DNA of 64,000 nucleotides from Branchiostoma belcheri (taxonomy: Eukaryota > Chordata > Leptocardii > Amphioxiformes > Branchiostomatidae), in the NCBI RefSeq assembly GCF_001625305.1, contig NW_017802379.1, positions 3,199,290 to 3,263,289 of the forward strand. The letters are read 5' to 3'. Positions 36,724 through 49,600 of this stretch are shown one piece after another. Below the pieces are notes generated by a model. The model was not told where the DNA came from and ran no database searches. It saw only the letters and a list, made by a program, of their open reading frames with translations. The stretch's first letter is position 1, and each line of letters starts with the position of its first letter. The position numbers were made by a program, and so were the translations under genes.

Positions 36724-39700
36724 TCACGCAAAAAAGGCCCAGAGGAAAACTCCCACACACATCATGATGACGGCATTGATGTTGAGGATGAGACGAGAAC
36801 GAGGCTTCTCGTCAATTGAGATGCTGATATCCGGTTCCGGTGAAGCTGATTGGTTCTTCTGGCTGATGCCGCACAGCCAATCAAAACCACGCCTCCACGG
36901 GGAAGGCTCTTCAACTGAAAATGTATTAATGTGGACGGAAGGATATAAGTTACATGTACGTTATATCTACTGTAACTTGTAACTTTTATATCGTTTTAGT
37001 GCTTAGCCATCTACAAAAGGAAGGTTTCTTTTTTCTTCTGAAGAATTATCATATGCAATCTATATACATATATGATTCAATTATGCAATTTATGTTGAAG
37101 AATGCTTTTGCAGAGCATAATTCTCATAAGGCTCTCACAGACAGCTTTGACTGTTATAGCATGAAGTTTACTATGTTTTGCTTCTGCTCCATTAAAGGGT
37201 ATGGTATGTCCCAACATGTGTTCCAAGTTTTTCCTGTCTGTCGACTTACCGACTTTGACTTTGAGGTCGTTCACCTCTGTGTGAGCTGTTTCTCCCTCTC
37301 CGTCCAGATCTATCATTTCGACAGTCTCCGGCGGTTGGTCCAGATCGTGTCTCTCTTCAAAGTCGTGGCGAGTCGACCAGGTCAAACGGACAAGCTGTCG
37401 ATAGTAAACCGCCATTGAACCATAAAACAATAACTTCTTTAAACATATTAAAGTCCTTAAGTACTTCCATGTTCCATGTTCCTTTTTCATTCTTCTTTTA
37501 TATATGTAAATTGCCTGATTAATTACCCTCATACCTCTTCAGTATGATGATAGATCAAGGAGGACATATGTACATCTGGGCACGCCAACCTTAACTCAAC
37601 TGAGACGGCGGGCGGTATAGACTTCCTGACACAAATCGCTGACGTCAAGTGTCCGTTAATTCATGTGACCATTGGTGATCTTTTAAATTTGAGGAAGACT
37701 GCAGCAGGAAGTCGATAGCCTGGGTGCCAGTCCCTACCGCGAGAAGCAATGTGCCCCGCTAACCCCGAGTTGGCACCCTGCATGGCTGTAATGATCTCCC
37801 CGCTACCGTGAGAGGGCGGATACACTTGTAGCTCTTGTAGCTCTATCGCTTATCAAACACCAGCGTCTGGCCCAGTCTGTAAATTGTGCATTACTGACAT
37901 AGATGGCATGTAGTTCACGTGCTCACACTGTACTTACGTGTTTATCGTCGATGGGCGGTGTACAGAGACTGACCACGACCATGACGATGGCACTGACGGC
38001 GAACAGGATCATGGCGAAGTACAGGAAGTGGACCCTCCACAGCACGGCCGGCCGGAACTCAGGCTCGCCGCACCCTGGCGACCCGTAGGCGAAGTCCATC
38101 ACCAACCGGATCAAACCGACCACCAGGCCTGACATCAAGCCCCAGAACGCACCCTGAAAAAGAAAGGAAACGACACCATCTCCCTCAGTTGCCAATTTTC
38201 CTCATAAAAATTAAAGGTCAAACATGTCAAAACATCATCGTTCTGTTTTTATAACGGCAGCTGCAGTAATGTATGAATATGTAACCAATGTAATCAAGTG
38301 ATTCTACAAATAGATCCACCCCTGAGGTGTCACCAAAAATCTGACCTACCGGCTCCGTCATCCTCTTCCAGAAGATGCCCAGGATGAAGCTTGCGCAGAT
38401 GGGCGGGGACAGGTAGCCGGTGACCGCCTGGATGTAGTTGAAGAGTTGCCCTCCCTGTGCGGCCTGGACAATCGGGATCCAGACGATACTCACCACGATC
38501 AGCAGTACCACAAATAACCTGCAAAACATGGACATTAATTTGACAGATACAGAGAAGCCACAAAAGCGACCCCACAGTTGCCCGCACACCCTTGGGGTGA
38601 GGTGGAAATCCTACCTGCCGACGATCATGAGTTCTCTCTCCGTAGATTGCGTGCGGAACTTCCTCCAGATGTCCATGGTGAAGATGGTTGAGGAGGAGTT
38701 GAAGATGGAGGTGAGAGAACTCATCAGGGCCGCCAACATCACCGCTAACATCANNNNNNNNNNNNNNNNNNNNGGGGGGGGGGTCAATGATGTCAAAATC
38801 GACGTCTGCATACTGCTAGCCTGCAGTCCAGCCTTGTTAGCTTTGGTCCGCTCCCCAAGATCCGCTTGTTGGCTGGTTAGCGGACCAAAGCTAACAAGGC
38901 TGGACTCCAGGCTAGCATACTGCCGGTTCCTCAGATAGTATTCTAGTGTTAGTGGCATTTGTAGTTAATTTGATTACGTATAGTTTAGAGTAGAAATCGA
39001 AATGTTGACCAGGAATTGATGATATTAATGTTGTACCTGTAGGCATAATCCGTACCACCAGTTTCGGGTAGGCCACGTTGGAGCAGCCGGCAGCGTTCTG
39101 ACAATATCTCAGGCACTCATCCGGATCCACACAACCAACTTCGTCTGGAGAGAAAATACGAACAGGCATACTGGATTAAGCATACATGTTGTACGTAGAT
39201 AATAGAAAGAGGGGACGACGGAGAGGCTTTTAGCCTTTCCATCATCTTAACAATTAATATTGTTCCTTTTCGAAACCGGGATCTCATGGTATATTGGCAA
39301 CTGTACTACGTGCACAGTGCGTCGTACCTGGATAGAGGGCTCTACTGATCATGCCCGGCATTATCATGAGGAAGAACGGAAGAATCTTCAGGTAACCAGC
39401 CAGGATACATCCTCCCTTGGAATGTTCGATCGTCTTGGCGGCAAGGCACCGCTGGACGATCACCTGAACAAAACATATACTGATATTCTGCTGACGGTAT
39501 TGTACTATATACATATAGGAGAAATGAACCATTCCTTTTTTCAACTGGAAAAATGCAAAAGAAAGTGTTATATGTAATAATTTCAGTTTTTATAAAATTG
39601 GTCGAATTGTCGACATAGGTGCCAAATTAGATCGATGTTCAATCTTCTCTGTAACCCTTTCGCCATTTACAAAAGAGACCCAAAATGTACAACACGTTTA

Positions 39701-42615
39701 TGCGACATTGAGAGTTATCACAAATTTCTCACCTGATCTGTACACCAGTACCAGGTAGCCAGAATGGTCAGACCGAATGTGATGCCAGGCCAGGGCAGGT
39801 CGGACTTGATTGGATCCCTGAGCATGTGGAGAGAGTCATCAGGGGGTATACCGCACGTCGTGTTGTTGTTTCGCAAAGCGGGAACGGACAGGGCATAGCG
39901 TCTCTTCATCTCTTCGTAACCCCCTATGTGTGACAAACCTGCAGTAACAAAAACCCACATGGTGGCTCTTGACTATCCAGTAAAAAAAAACTGTTAGCTA
40001 TTTATAAAGAAAAATTCAAGAACTTGTATATTATATACTTACTGAGGCCTGTCAGGATAAAAGCTCCAGCTATCATGATGACAGTTTGAGCTGTGTCGGT
40101 CCAGATCACAGCTGAAAGGCCGCCTGCGAAAAATAAGTCGCCATGGACAAGATTTTTAGAAAGTTTCAGTCACTTGTAACACAATACATTTATGAAACGT
40201 ATGGTGTGCAAGGCGGCGTCTATCTTAGTTTCTATAGCCCCTGGGTCACACGGATTTACAAGCATGACAACAGGAGTCCGCATACTCTGCCCAGTACGTG
40301 ATGAGTGCTATTAGCAGCGAAGCAGAGAATGTTTTTTATTTCATTGCGTGCCTGTCGCTTTTCCAACGTCTAATTTAGTAAAAGTTATCTGCGGGCGATA
40401 AGACGTTATAACCGTCTGACCTAAGATAGTATAGACAGCTGTGATGGCCAGTAACAGCACCACTGCCAGGTACAGGTCCCACTTCAGGGACTGTTGGATA
40501 AACACAGCACCAGCAAAGATGTCCGCCTGTAAACACACAAGATTGATTTTTCCCAATACTAAAATCTTAACACACAAAGAAATATTAAATTTTAGTACAA
40601 AGGGCACAATGTACATCAATTAGAACTCAAAATGGTTTGTGCCTTTTGAATAAAATTATGTATAATGGTTAACATTACGGAGATCTGGTCCGTTCATTCC
40701 CGGCGTGCTTTGTAAATCCAATATGGCGACTGTCCCTTGAGGCATCTAAGAGTTTGAAGCTTTGATAAAGTGTTGGATCGATCGAACAACTTTACCGATA
40801 TCTTGGTGAAGACGTAGAGCAGGAGAGAGACCACGGACAGGTACACGGTGATCCTCTGTCCGCCGAACCGCTTCCTCAGGTACTCTGGCATCGTGAACAC
40901 CTGTGTCATATATATCGTATGTGTGAGGGAAACAGTTTAACTTGTAGCATTGTGTTAAACTAAAAGGAAATCTTAGAAATATACAAAATTCATTTGGATG
41001 CACTCACCCCAGCAGAAATGTAGACAGGTACAAATATCCATCCTAACATCACCAGGATGAATATGGCCTGTACAATAACAGAAACAAGTATCATATCAGA
41101 CCAGCAGGTGATAGTAACATAACAACGTCATGTGTAAATCATTGGATCCATACATATTTAGAATATGCTGGCCCTTTGTAATAGCCACCGTCTTGTTGGG
41201 CAACCCTGGCTGTATGTCTTTGAAAACCAAAGGCACAAAATTAATGTCTAAAATACCCTTTTCTTCAGTGAAGAAAAATATATTTTTGTTCAAGTTTATA
41301 AGCACTGGCGACGGCTTGAATCCTAAGGTTTGGGAGTTGTTGTTAGCTATGGTATGTATACGTGGGATGGGCGTTTGCTTACGTTCCACTCATACGCCAC
41401 CACAGCTATGCCGGAAGCTGACGCCGTCCCAGCCAGACCCACGAAGTGTACACTACCGATGTTACTGGCGAACAGAGAGGCTCCCACCTGAAAAGAGAGA
41501 CAGCATTGTAAATGGTTCTGTGGTGGTAGTCTGTCTGTATTTGTATCTATATAACCGGTATATAACCGCCCTTCGGCATAACACACCAGCTTGACACACC
41601 AGCTGCATTTCCATATACATGTACACTGTATTATGGAATATCTTGTCATTTTTTAAAGTTTTTTTTTTCAATCAGATATAAGAATACCTACCGGCCACCA
41701 CGACATGTCCCTTCCTGCTAGAAAGTATCCTTTCGCGCTTCCACGGTTGGCTCGTTGTGTGGACTATAGGAAAGAAAGAAACAGACCAGTTTGTTATGCC
41801 ATGCTTAGCACAGTCATCTGTTGACCTATCTATGTTTAGCATTACTTGCGTGCAATGTTCGTAAAGCGTTCAAAATCTTATCTTCATTTTCTTGAGACTG
41901 ACATACATTAAGCCATATATTCTTGTGTTTTTTTCAAAAGGTTTCCTTGTAAATATCAATTGACATAATTTGCTAGCCATGGCCACTACATTAGCGTGGT
42001 ATTTATCACGCTCATCTGTGTTAGCACAAGGCGCGTCAAGGTCAATGTGACCTTTGGTCCACCGAGCTCGAGTAAAGCAACACTGTAGTCTCACTTCAGT
42101 ATGCCTTTTCTCTCTAGCTCTTTGACTTTACTTTATCTCTTCTGTTTCTTCATGTTGCAAAAGACCTATATCTGCTGTTTAACTTGCACTAAACGATAGA
42201 ACCAGTAACATGTTTGTGAGAAATAGTTTCACAAAGAGAGCTATCATTCTAAAACAATCTGCTGCTACAGCGTCTACTAGTCTGTTATTAATTTACCCAG
42301 GTAGTGCAGTCACCTATTCGTGATGTGATCGCACGATACTCTTGTTGTCAGGGGCACAGCTTCATCTTAAAAAAGTCATGCCCGTCCATTTTTAGTTAAA
42401 TAAGTATATATACGACCCAATGACAACGTAACAAGTGTTTCTGTCGACAGAAAACTTACCCATAGTCCTACTCCTAAAACGATGGCGAAGTAAACACCTA
42501 TGACCACGATATCAGCCCAGTGGATTTCGGCGGTTTCGTCCAGTAGAGTTGGCGGTGTCCGTGTAGTGTTGTACCCTGGCCATGACGTGGTCATTACACC
42601 AACAGTACTGTCCAT
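36724..42615 (-). CDS. SLC5A: SLC5A (SGLT-type) sodium/sugar cotransporter, copy 1
   Basis: Fifteen exons (minus): 42460-42615, 41692-41763, 41383-41487, 41008-41067, 40796-40900, 40421-40526, 40043-40123, 39733-39938, 39328-39463, 39037-39144, 38615-38765 (last 12 nt in the N gap), 38350-38518, 37938-38153, 37250-37394, 36724-36914; 2,007 nt, 668 aa if the gap is exact. Human SGLT1 is 664 aa. SGLTs move sugar into cells with Na+ through 14 helices. Seen: [13 protein letters not shown] (TM0/1), [47 protein letters not shown] (sugar-site Tyr-Trp), AGYLK (gate Lys), [14 protein letters not shown] (Na2-site Ser), [10 protein letters not shown] (sugar-site Gln), [14 protein letters not shown], ending AFFA. 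The start [10 protein letters not shown] aligns with copy 2. Odd: residue 89 is Val (codon 41449-41451) in SVHF, where the family and copy 2 have SGHF. Substrate cannot be assigned; SGLT1/SGLT4 group. Confidence 0.93.
38754..38773. other. Assembly gap (20 N) inside SLC5A copy 1 exon 11
   Basis: The gap removes the last 12 coding bases at the 5' side of exon 11 and its acceptor, which copy 2 shows as GTCTGCGCGGCC after CAG. A run of ten G follows at once. The matching intron of copy 2 also has a long G run (about 47074-47087), so the gap is probably a G-homopolymer sequencing failure. Confidence 0.9.
38814..38917. repeat. 39-bp near-perfect inverted repeat (foldback) in SLC5A copy 1 intron 10
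   Basis: Arm 38814-38852 is the reverse complement of 38879-38917 at 38 of 39 positions, with a 26-nt loop. Both outer ends carry the TAGCCTG(C/G)AGTCCAG motif seen elsewhere in the window. No equivalent lies in the matching intron of copy 2. Confidence 0.85.
41531..41589 (-). repeat. Dispersed repeat family B, copy 2
   Basis: Reverse complement reads TTATGCCGAAGGGCGGTTAT followed by a GATACAAATACAGACAGAC run, matching 12946-12999. It lies in intron 2 of SLC5A copy 1. Confidence 0.55.
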
Positions 42616-43690
42616 CGCTACCGCTAGGTCAACACCTTGGATTGGACCAGGGAAGTTACCAATACCAAAGATGAAGGTTTTCACCTTCCACTAATTATAT
42701 ACGGTACATAATCAGCTGGTCGCGTTGCACGACGGGTACACATACATTGTACTGAACAGGTGGGGTAAAGGTCATGAACACCAGGTAACCAAGGGTAACG
42801 GTCACCATTCAAATTAACGGTCACGGATTAACAAAATGATTATCCAACCATTTTGGACAACGTCGATTCTATCCTAATACAGCTAACATACGTTTCCTTC
42901 GTAATTTTTAATTTCTGTTGTTGTTACATGTATTATATTTGAGGTCAGTACGTCTATTGTTTCTTAATATGTATGTCATACCAATTCTGTCTGCTTTTGC
43001 TTTTACTGTACCAAGCACTCAAAAGAAAATGTCTCAAGTGAGTGACTAATACGTAAATAATTGTACGACTGTACAGACGCCATTTTATTTCAGCGAGGTC
43101 TACAGTTTTACACACCCCTAAATAAAGCTTATGGATATCCTTTACGCGCGCAACATATTTACATACAGCTGATCAATTTCACACATTTCAAGTTAATTTG
43201 AATGTAGTTTTTTTGTTAGAATTTCCTTACAAAGTTATAATGCATATGTGTATACTTGAACAGCATACTAGTACCATTTAGTAATTCTGTAGAGCAATAC
43301 TATGACTATAGTATGACGGGTATCTTACACTTGTGTTCTTTTCCATATTATAGTGGTCCCTTATATTCTGGTGGCTCTGTAATTCTATATTAATAGAATC
43401 ATCAATTCATTTTTGTAAAAGAAGATTGCGATTTCATTAGCTTAAGTACTTTGTTTTCTGTGGTATGCTAAGAAATGAATTTCAACTATTCTAATCTTCA
43501 AACAAAAAAGAAAACTACTGAGTACAGATCAATGTGTCCAATTTCACACTTATTTTCCACTGATTTCAGAAATTATTATGTACAATATAGTTTTTTCGAC
43601 AATGTGATTTTTCTTCTCAATTTTTACTTGAGTATCATTCTTTATAAATCATAAAACCCGGGCTAAGTAAGTTCTAAGAAATTGTCGTCT
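42616..43690. other. Intergenic region between the two SLC5A copies
   Basis: About 1.1 kb, AT-rich, with the copy 1 upstream region and the copy 2 3' flank. It must contain the copy 1 promoter, since both genes run leftward. An in-frame upstream ATG at 42684 exists but is not shared with copy 2. No other gene seen. Confidence 0.5.
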
Positions 43691-46600
43691 TTACGCATAG
43701 AATGCCCAGAGGAAAACTCCCACACACATCATGATGACGGCATTGATGTTGAGGATGAGACGAGAACGAGGGTTCTCCTTGATGGAGATGTGTATATCCG
43801 GTTCCGGTGGGGCCTCCTGGTCCTTCTGGCTGATGCCGCACATCCAATCAAAACCACGCTTCCACAGGGGCGGCGACTCCACTGTTCAAAAGGGGATAAA
43901 TTGAACCGCGTCATTTACATATGAGTTTGTGCTTTTCTATTCCCTTGGGATACAATGATTTCCTTTTATTCTTCATAATTGCCATGTGGCATCTTAATAA
44001 CGTCACGTATATCTAGATCACGTGACAGAAAATACTGGGGCAGTAGCCCTGAAGAAGGCCTAAAATTTGGTCGAAGATCCGATAAGTGAAAAATCCTTGT
44101 GTTGGAAAACCAGTTTCATCTTGAACACGACATTTTCTCATCCATAACGTTGTATATTTATGTTTACAGGGCTGTTGCAAACATACACAAAATATAATCA
44201 TAAAAGCTGTGTCCACTAACCGATGCTGACGGTGACGTCGTTTTCCTCCTTGTCGGCCGTCTCCTTTCCGCCGCCGTTCAGAGCCGACATCTCGACAGTC
44301 TCCGGCGGCTTGTCCAGATCGTCCCTCTCCTCCTCACTGTGGCGGGTCGCCCAGGTCAGACGGTGGAGCTAATCATGGAAAATAGCCTAGTTACTATCAA
44401 ATCTACTTTAGCTACTGAGTCTCTTTTTTGCCTCTCCACAGACCCAATTTTAGGAGAGGACAAAAGACACTTGGCAGAAAGATAGGTTTGGTAAGCAGGA
44501 TAAACTACCTGGTTACCAAACCTAATATTTTGCGGAGACGATGTAGGACTCGGGAGCTAAAATAGATTTGGTAACCAGGCTAGGATAAACGGGAAAAACA
44601 CACACAGAAGGTTTAATAGAACTTGGATACAACTGACGGTCTCTCTTGTAGTTTCTGCACAACCAGTCAATATCTTCACCAATGTTCTTTCATACGTACT
44701 TAATCTATTCATCAGAATAATTACCTTCGCCAAGAATTGGAGAAGGTTATGTTTTCGTGGCCGTGTGTGTGTGTGTGTCTGTCTGTCTGTCAACAGCATA
44801 ACTCGAGAAAGCTTAGATGGATTATCTTGATATTTGATAGGTGGGTAGGTCTTGATGAGAGCTCGAACTGATTAAATTTTGTGCCCCCTGGCGGCTTGTT
44901 ATGGTACTGCAGCTGAACTTCCGGTTTTGATATCTCATGATCCAGACATGCTGGGGTGACGAAATTTGCATGGTAGGTAGCTCTCGTGCTGGGGAAGAAG
45001 TGACGTGCGTTTGGGCCCCCTAGCTGCTTGCTCTGGAACTGCAGGGGCGTTAGTTGAAAAATGTTTAAAGGCTGATAACTCAAGAACCGGTGGATGGATC
45101 GTCGTGATTTTTGGCATGTAGGTAGCTGAAGTGATGCTTGACATAATGATATTACAATTATGCAAATATTAATGTAATTTGCATAATTAATGAGGAAAGT
45201 CTATTAATCAGCTGCATTCCATGATAGGACTATTCAAGCATGTGTCATACGTAATTGAGAACGGCAGAAATACAGGCAGATATCAATTATGCAAATGAGG
45301 ACTTAATTTGCATAATTAATGAGAAAATGTTATAATTACATGGTGGTAACTGCCTGGAATTTCATACTTGGGATATTTGAAAGTTATGTAAAGGTGAACA
45401 TAATTAAACATAACTTATTCAAATAAGGACATCATTTGCATAATTTATGAGGAAATACTATAATGGCATTCTTTGATAAGATAAGACTGTCTTCTGGTGT
45501 AGAATATGATCTACAGATATAATTGATGCAATATAGGATCCTATTTGCACAATCAGGGGAATTAATCTATAATTTCTTAGCCATAAAGGCTAACCTCATT
45601 TGGCGAAGGTATGAGATCGTGGAACTCTAGTTATTAATACCTCGGGCTACATTTTTTGCTGAAAATGTCTTTGGACAAGTAAAACGGTAGCCGACGTAAC
45701 TTTTTCACAGCTGAAGTACAAAAAGAACTCACATGTTTGTCGTCGATGGGTGGTGTACAGAGACTGACCACGACCATGACGATGGCGCTGACGGCGAACA
45801 GGATCATGGCGAAATACAGGAAGTGGACCCTCCACAGCACGGCCGGCCGGAATTCAGGCTCGCCGCACCCTGGCGACCCGTAGGCGAAGTCCATCACCAA
45901 CCGGATCAAACCGACCACCAGGCCTGACATCAGGCCCCAGAACGCACCCTGGGCGTAAAGAATAGAAAATAAAAATTTTGTAAAACATGTCGAGCTTGAA
46001 GAAGCTTTATGCTATCTACAGACGCTGTGTGGTGCTGTTGTGGACGTCACTATCCGAACTGACGAAATGTAACCCCTCGCACCGTGTCCGAGCGGTGTTC
46101 GAACCTCGTCCCTCTGAATCCATGGAAGGTGATTATAATGTCCAAAAGAACTAAATCCATGGCGTTGTCTATTTTGTATTTTTGTGTTTCAGGCATACGA
46201 ACATCTTAACTGTACATCTTACAAAACGGTTCCTAACAAATCGGTGGTAACGACCTACCGGCTCCGTCATCCTCTTCCAGAAGATGCCCAGGATGAAGCT
46301 TGCGCAGATGGGCGGGGACAGGTAGCCGGTGACCGCCTGAATGTAGTTGAAGAGTTGCCCTCCCTGTGCGGCCTGGACGATCGGGATCCACAGGATGCTT
46401 ATCCCAATCAGCACGAGCACAAACACCCTGAGAAGAAGAAAGAGAAATATTTTCAAAAGGCCCTCAACGGTGGTTTTAGGAAAACCCATGTCGCTACACA
46501 ACTTTGACTATGGGCTTCCTTGTGGCTTTCATTGGCACTGCAGCGGGACTTTAGGTGCCGGTGTCATCTTCATGATTTTAAAGTGGCAGGTAGTATTTGT

Positions 46601-49600
46601 GTCGAGGAAGTGTCGGTTTAACGTTTAGACAGCTTGCGTATTCTTAAGCTTGGAATTTCATGTGTGTTTTTATCAGAAACTTTGAAACAGGATAACTGAA
46701 GAAGGTATCCGGCTAAATGGATTTTCGAAGCTGCAAAATGACTGGTTAAAAAAAAACTATAGAAAAGTATAAAGAGATCAGACCTGCCGACGATCATGAG
46801 TTCTCTCTCCGTCGATTGTGTGCGGAACTTCCTCCAGATGTCCATGGTGAAGATGGTTGAGGAGGAGTTGAAGATGGAGGTGAGAGAACTCATCAGGGCC
46901 GCCAACATCACCGCTAACATCAGGCCGCGCAGACCTGAAAGTGGAAATCAACAATCGTAGGTACAGTAAATGGTAAGTAGTCCTACTGGTAAATTAAGAT
47001 GTGAAGACGTTAACAGACGCACATATTGGCAATATGGAAACGTAAAGCTCCTCCAATCGCTCGTCATGAACAATGGGGGGGGGGGGGTACAAGCTTAGTC
47101 ACGTTTGGGACCTTATTCTTCTTGCTGCAGCGCCGCCTAGCTATGAGAGTGAGTAGTAGATGCAGTCACTATTGCTAGTACCCACGGTGCAGGTGGCAAA
47201 AGTCTACCGAAACGTTGGCAACTATTTTGCTCCTGCTACAAAGAACTTAATTTTCTGCTAAGACTTTGTTGAAATGAGATTTCAACGATTCAATTACATC
47301 TTCAGAAAACAGACCTATCCAGTAAAAGCTGAATGTTCTACCTGTAGGCATAATCCGCACCACCAGTTTCGGGTAGGCCACGTTGGAGCAGCCGGCAGCG
47401 TTCTGACAGTATCTCAGGCACTCATCCGGGTCCACACAACCAACTTCATCTGGATGGTGGAAAACAAACTATCCATTACGATTACACACAAAAACGCCTA
47501 CAAGGCCTACAATAGTGGCAAAAAACATGCAAAAGGCAGTATGAAAGAGTGATTGACAATGATAGAAAAACATTATAGGGTACTCCAAGAACAACCATAT
47601 TATAGTGGAAAGATGACGTACTTGGATAGAGGGCTCTGCTGATCATGCCCGGCATTATCATGAGGAAGAACGGAAGAATCTTCAGGTAACCAGCCAGGAT
47701 ACACCCTCCCTTGGAATGTTCGATTGTCTTGGCGGCAAGGCACCGCTGGACGATCACCTGAACACATCAACAGAATAGTTTGGCAGTCCAACATAGTGGG
47801 CTGCGACGTAGGTAACTGGTGAGTCATTCAAATCCCTTTTTAAGACGTAGCAAGTGCAGTAAGTAGTGCCGAACATTTTCATTATGCCCTTTCCTAGCTT
47901 CCCATTGGTTGCACGTGTCGTGGAGTGGCCAATCAGCACCTCGGGTTTTAGCTTGCCCTTTCCATGTTGACCAATCGTGCCCCGTGCTAATAAAGATGAT
48001 GATTAAACAAAGAAAACCGAAAGCCCACCTGATCTGTACACCAGTACCAGGTAGCCAGAATGGTGAGCCCGAAGATGATGCCAGGCCAGGGCAGGTCGGC
48101 GTTGATCGGGTCCCTGAACATGTGGAGGGCGTCGGCAGTGGGCAGACCGCAGGTGGTGGTGTTATCTCTGACGGTGGGGACGGCTAGGAAATACCGCCTG
48201 ATCATCTCGTTGTATCCTCCCACCCTCGCTAAACCTGTTTTTTTTAATGAAAAGAAATATTAGTGATTTTCTTGTAGGGTTTTCGTATTTTTAATTGATT
48301 CGGTTGATGTAGTATGAATAATTTGTTTTATTTTAGTATAACAAAGTGATTTTTAGAAAAAGGACAAATTATAGCTTTACGACCATCCCTCAATAGTGAC
48401 GGGGGACGCCATAAACACTTTCGTCACTGCTCACCGAGTCACGAACGATACTAACATCTTCATAACGTGACGCGTGACGTCTTGGAAGCAGTGAATTGCT
48501 CCTTCACTGACAAAGACAGGTGCTGTTCAGTCAAAAGTTTGCAAAGGTTTTTTTTTTCTTTTTACATTTAAACTCCTGCTTCGTAACGTGATTTTCAAGA
48601 GTACTTACTGAGCCCCGTCAGGACAAAGGCGCCGGCCACCATGATGACAGTCTGCGCAGTGTCGGTCCAGATCACAGCGGACAAACCGCCTGAAATCGTT
48701 ATCAATATCAGTTGTACATCGCCTTGCATTGAAATTTGATCACATTAGTTCTAACATTATAATACATGTATATGACACATACAAGGAACGGACAACTACA
48801 ACAGTAATACTTGTCACGTAGTATATACTAGTAACCTTCAGAAAAAAAATCATAATATGTTCACAACAATGTAGTTCAAATTTCGCATGTTGTCCTCAGT
48901 GCGCCATAAGAAGCCTACCTGTGACGGTGTAGACAGCTGTGATGGCCAGTAGCAGCACCACTGCCAGGTACAGGTCCCACTTCAGGGACTGTTGGATGAA
49001 CACAGCACCGGCAAAGATGTCCGCCTACAGAACAAACACAATGTACAAACATAGTTATTACATAGCCTGTCCACACACGTAAGTCCTACAAAAGTTAGTC
49101 CTATAGCTAACAGATATAGATATAAACCGAATTGCGCCCCCTTCCGATGTACATGTACCTTACAAATCAAACATGGCGGCTGCTCTTTTGGCAAATAGCC
49201 ATGTACAACGCCAAAATATATATCATGGTAGTCGCTATGGACGATCGGACGACTTAACCGATATCTTGGTGAAGACGTAGAGCAGGAGAGAGACCACGGA
49301 CAGGTACACGGTGATCCTCTGTCCGCCAAACCGCTTCCTCAGGTACTCTGGCATCGTGAACACCTGTGTGGGAGGAGGGGCAGTCTTTGAGCAATGTATC
49401 CAACTTCGCAGTGGATAGACACTATGCAACAAGGGGTGGGGGTAGCTGAGTTATCCAAGCGTTTTAAACAGTGTTTATTGTAGACAAATGAACTTGTAAG
49501 ACTCTGATGTTCAAAGACACGTATTATGGACGCATATTATCATTGTCATCTTTTTATACAAAGCAATGGAACTTAAGTTATTTCTCACCCCAGCAGAGAT

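Larger units (their letters stand above)
32259..37133. repeat. Tandem segmental duplication, unit B
   Basis: Partner of unit A. It carries the intact NHL gene and the genuine 3' end of SLC5A copy 1. It is about 0.5 kb shorter than unit A, partly from fewer coding minisatellite units. Confidence 0.85.

Noticed and set aside
42616..42684. N-terminal extension MKTFIFGIGNF of SLC5A copy 1
   Set aside because: Copy 2 starts at the residue aligned with Met at 42615; the extension is unsupported.
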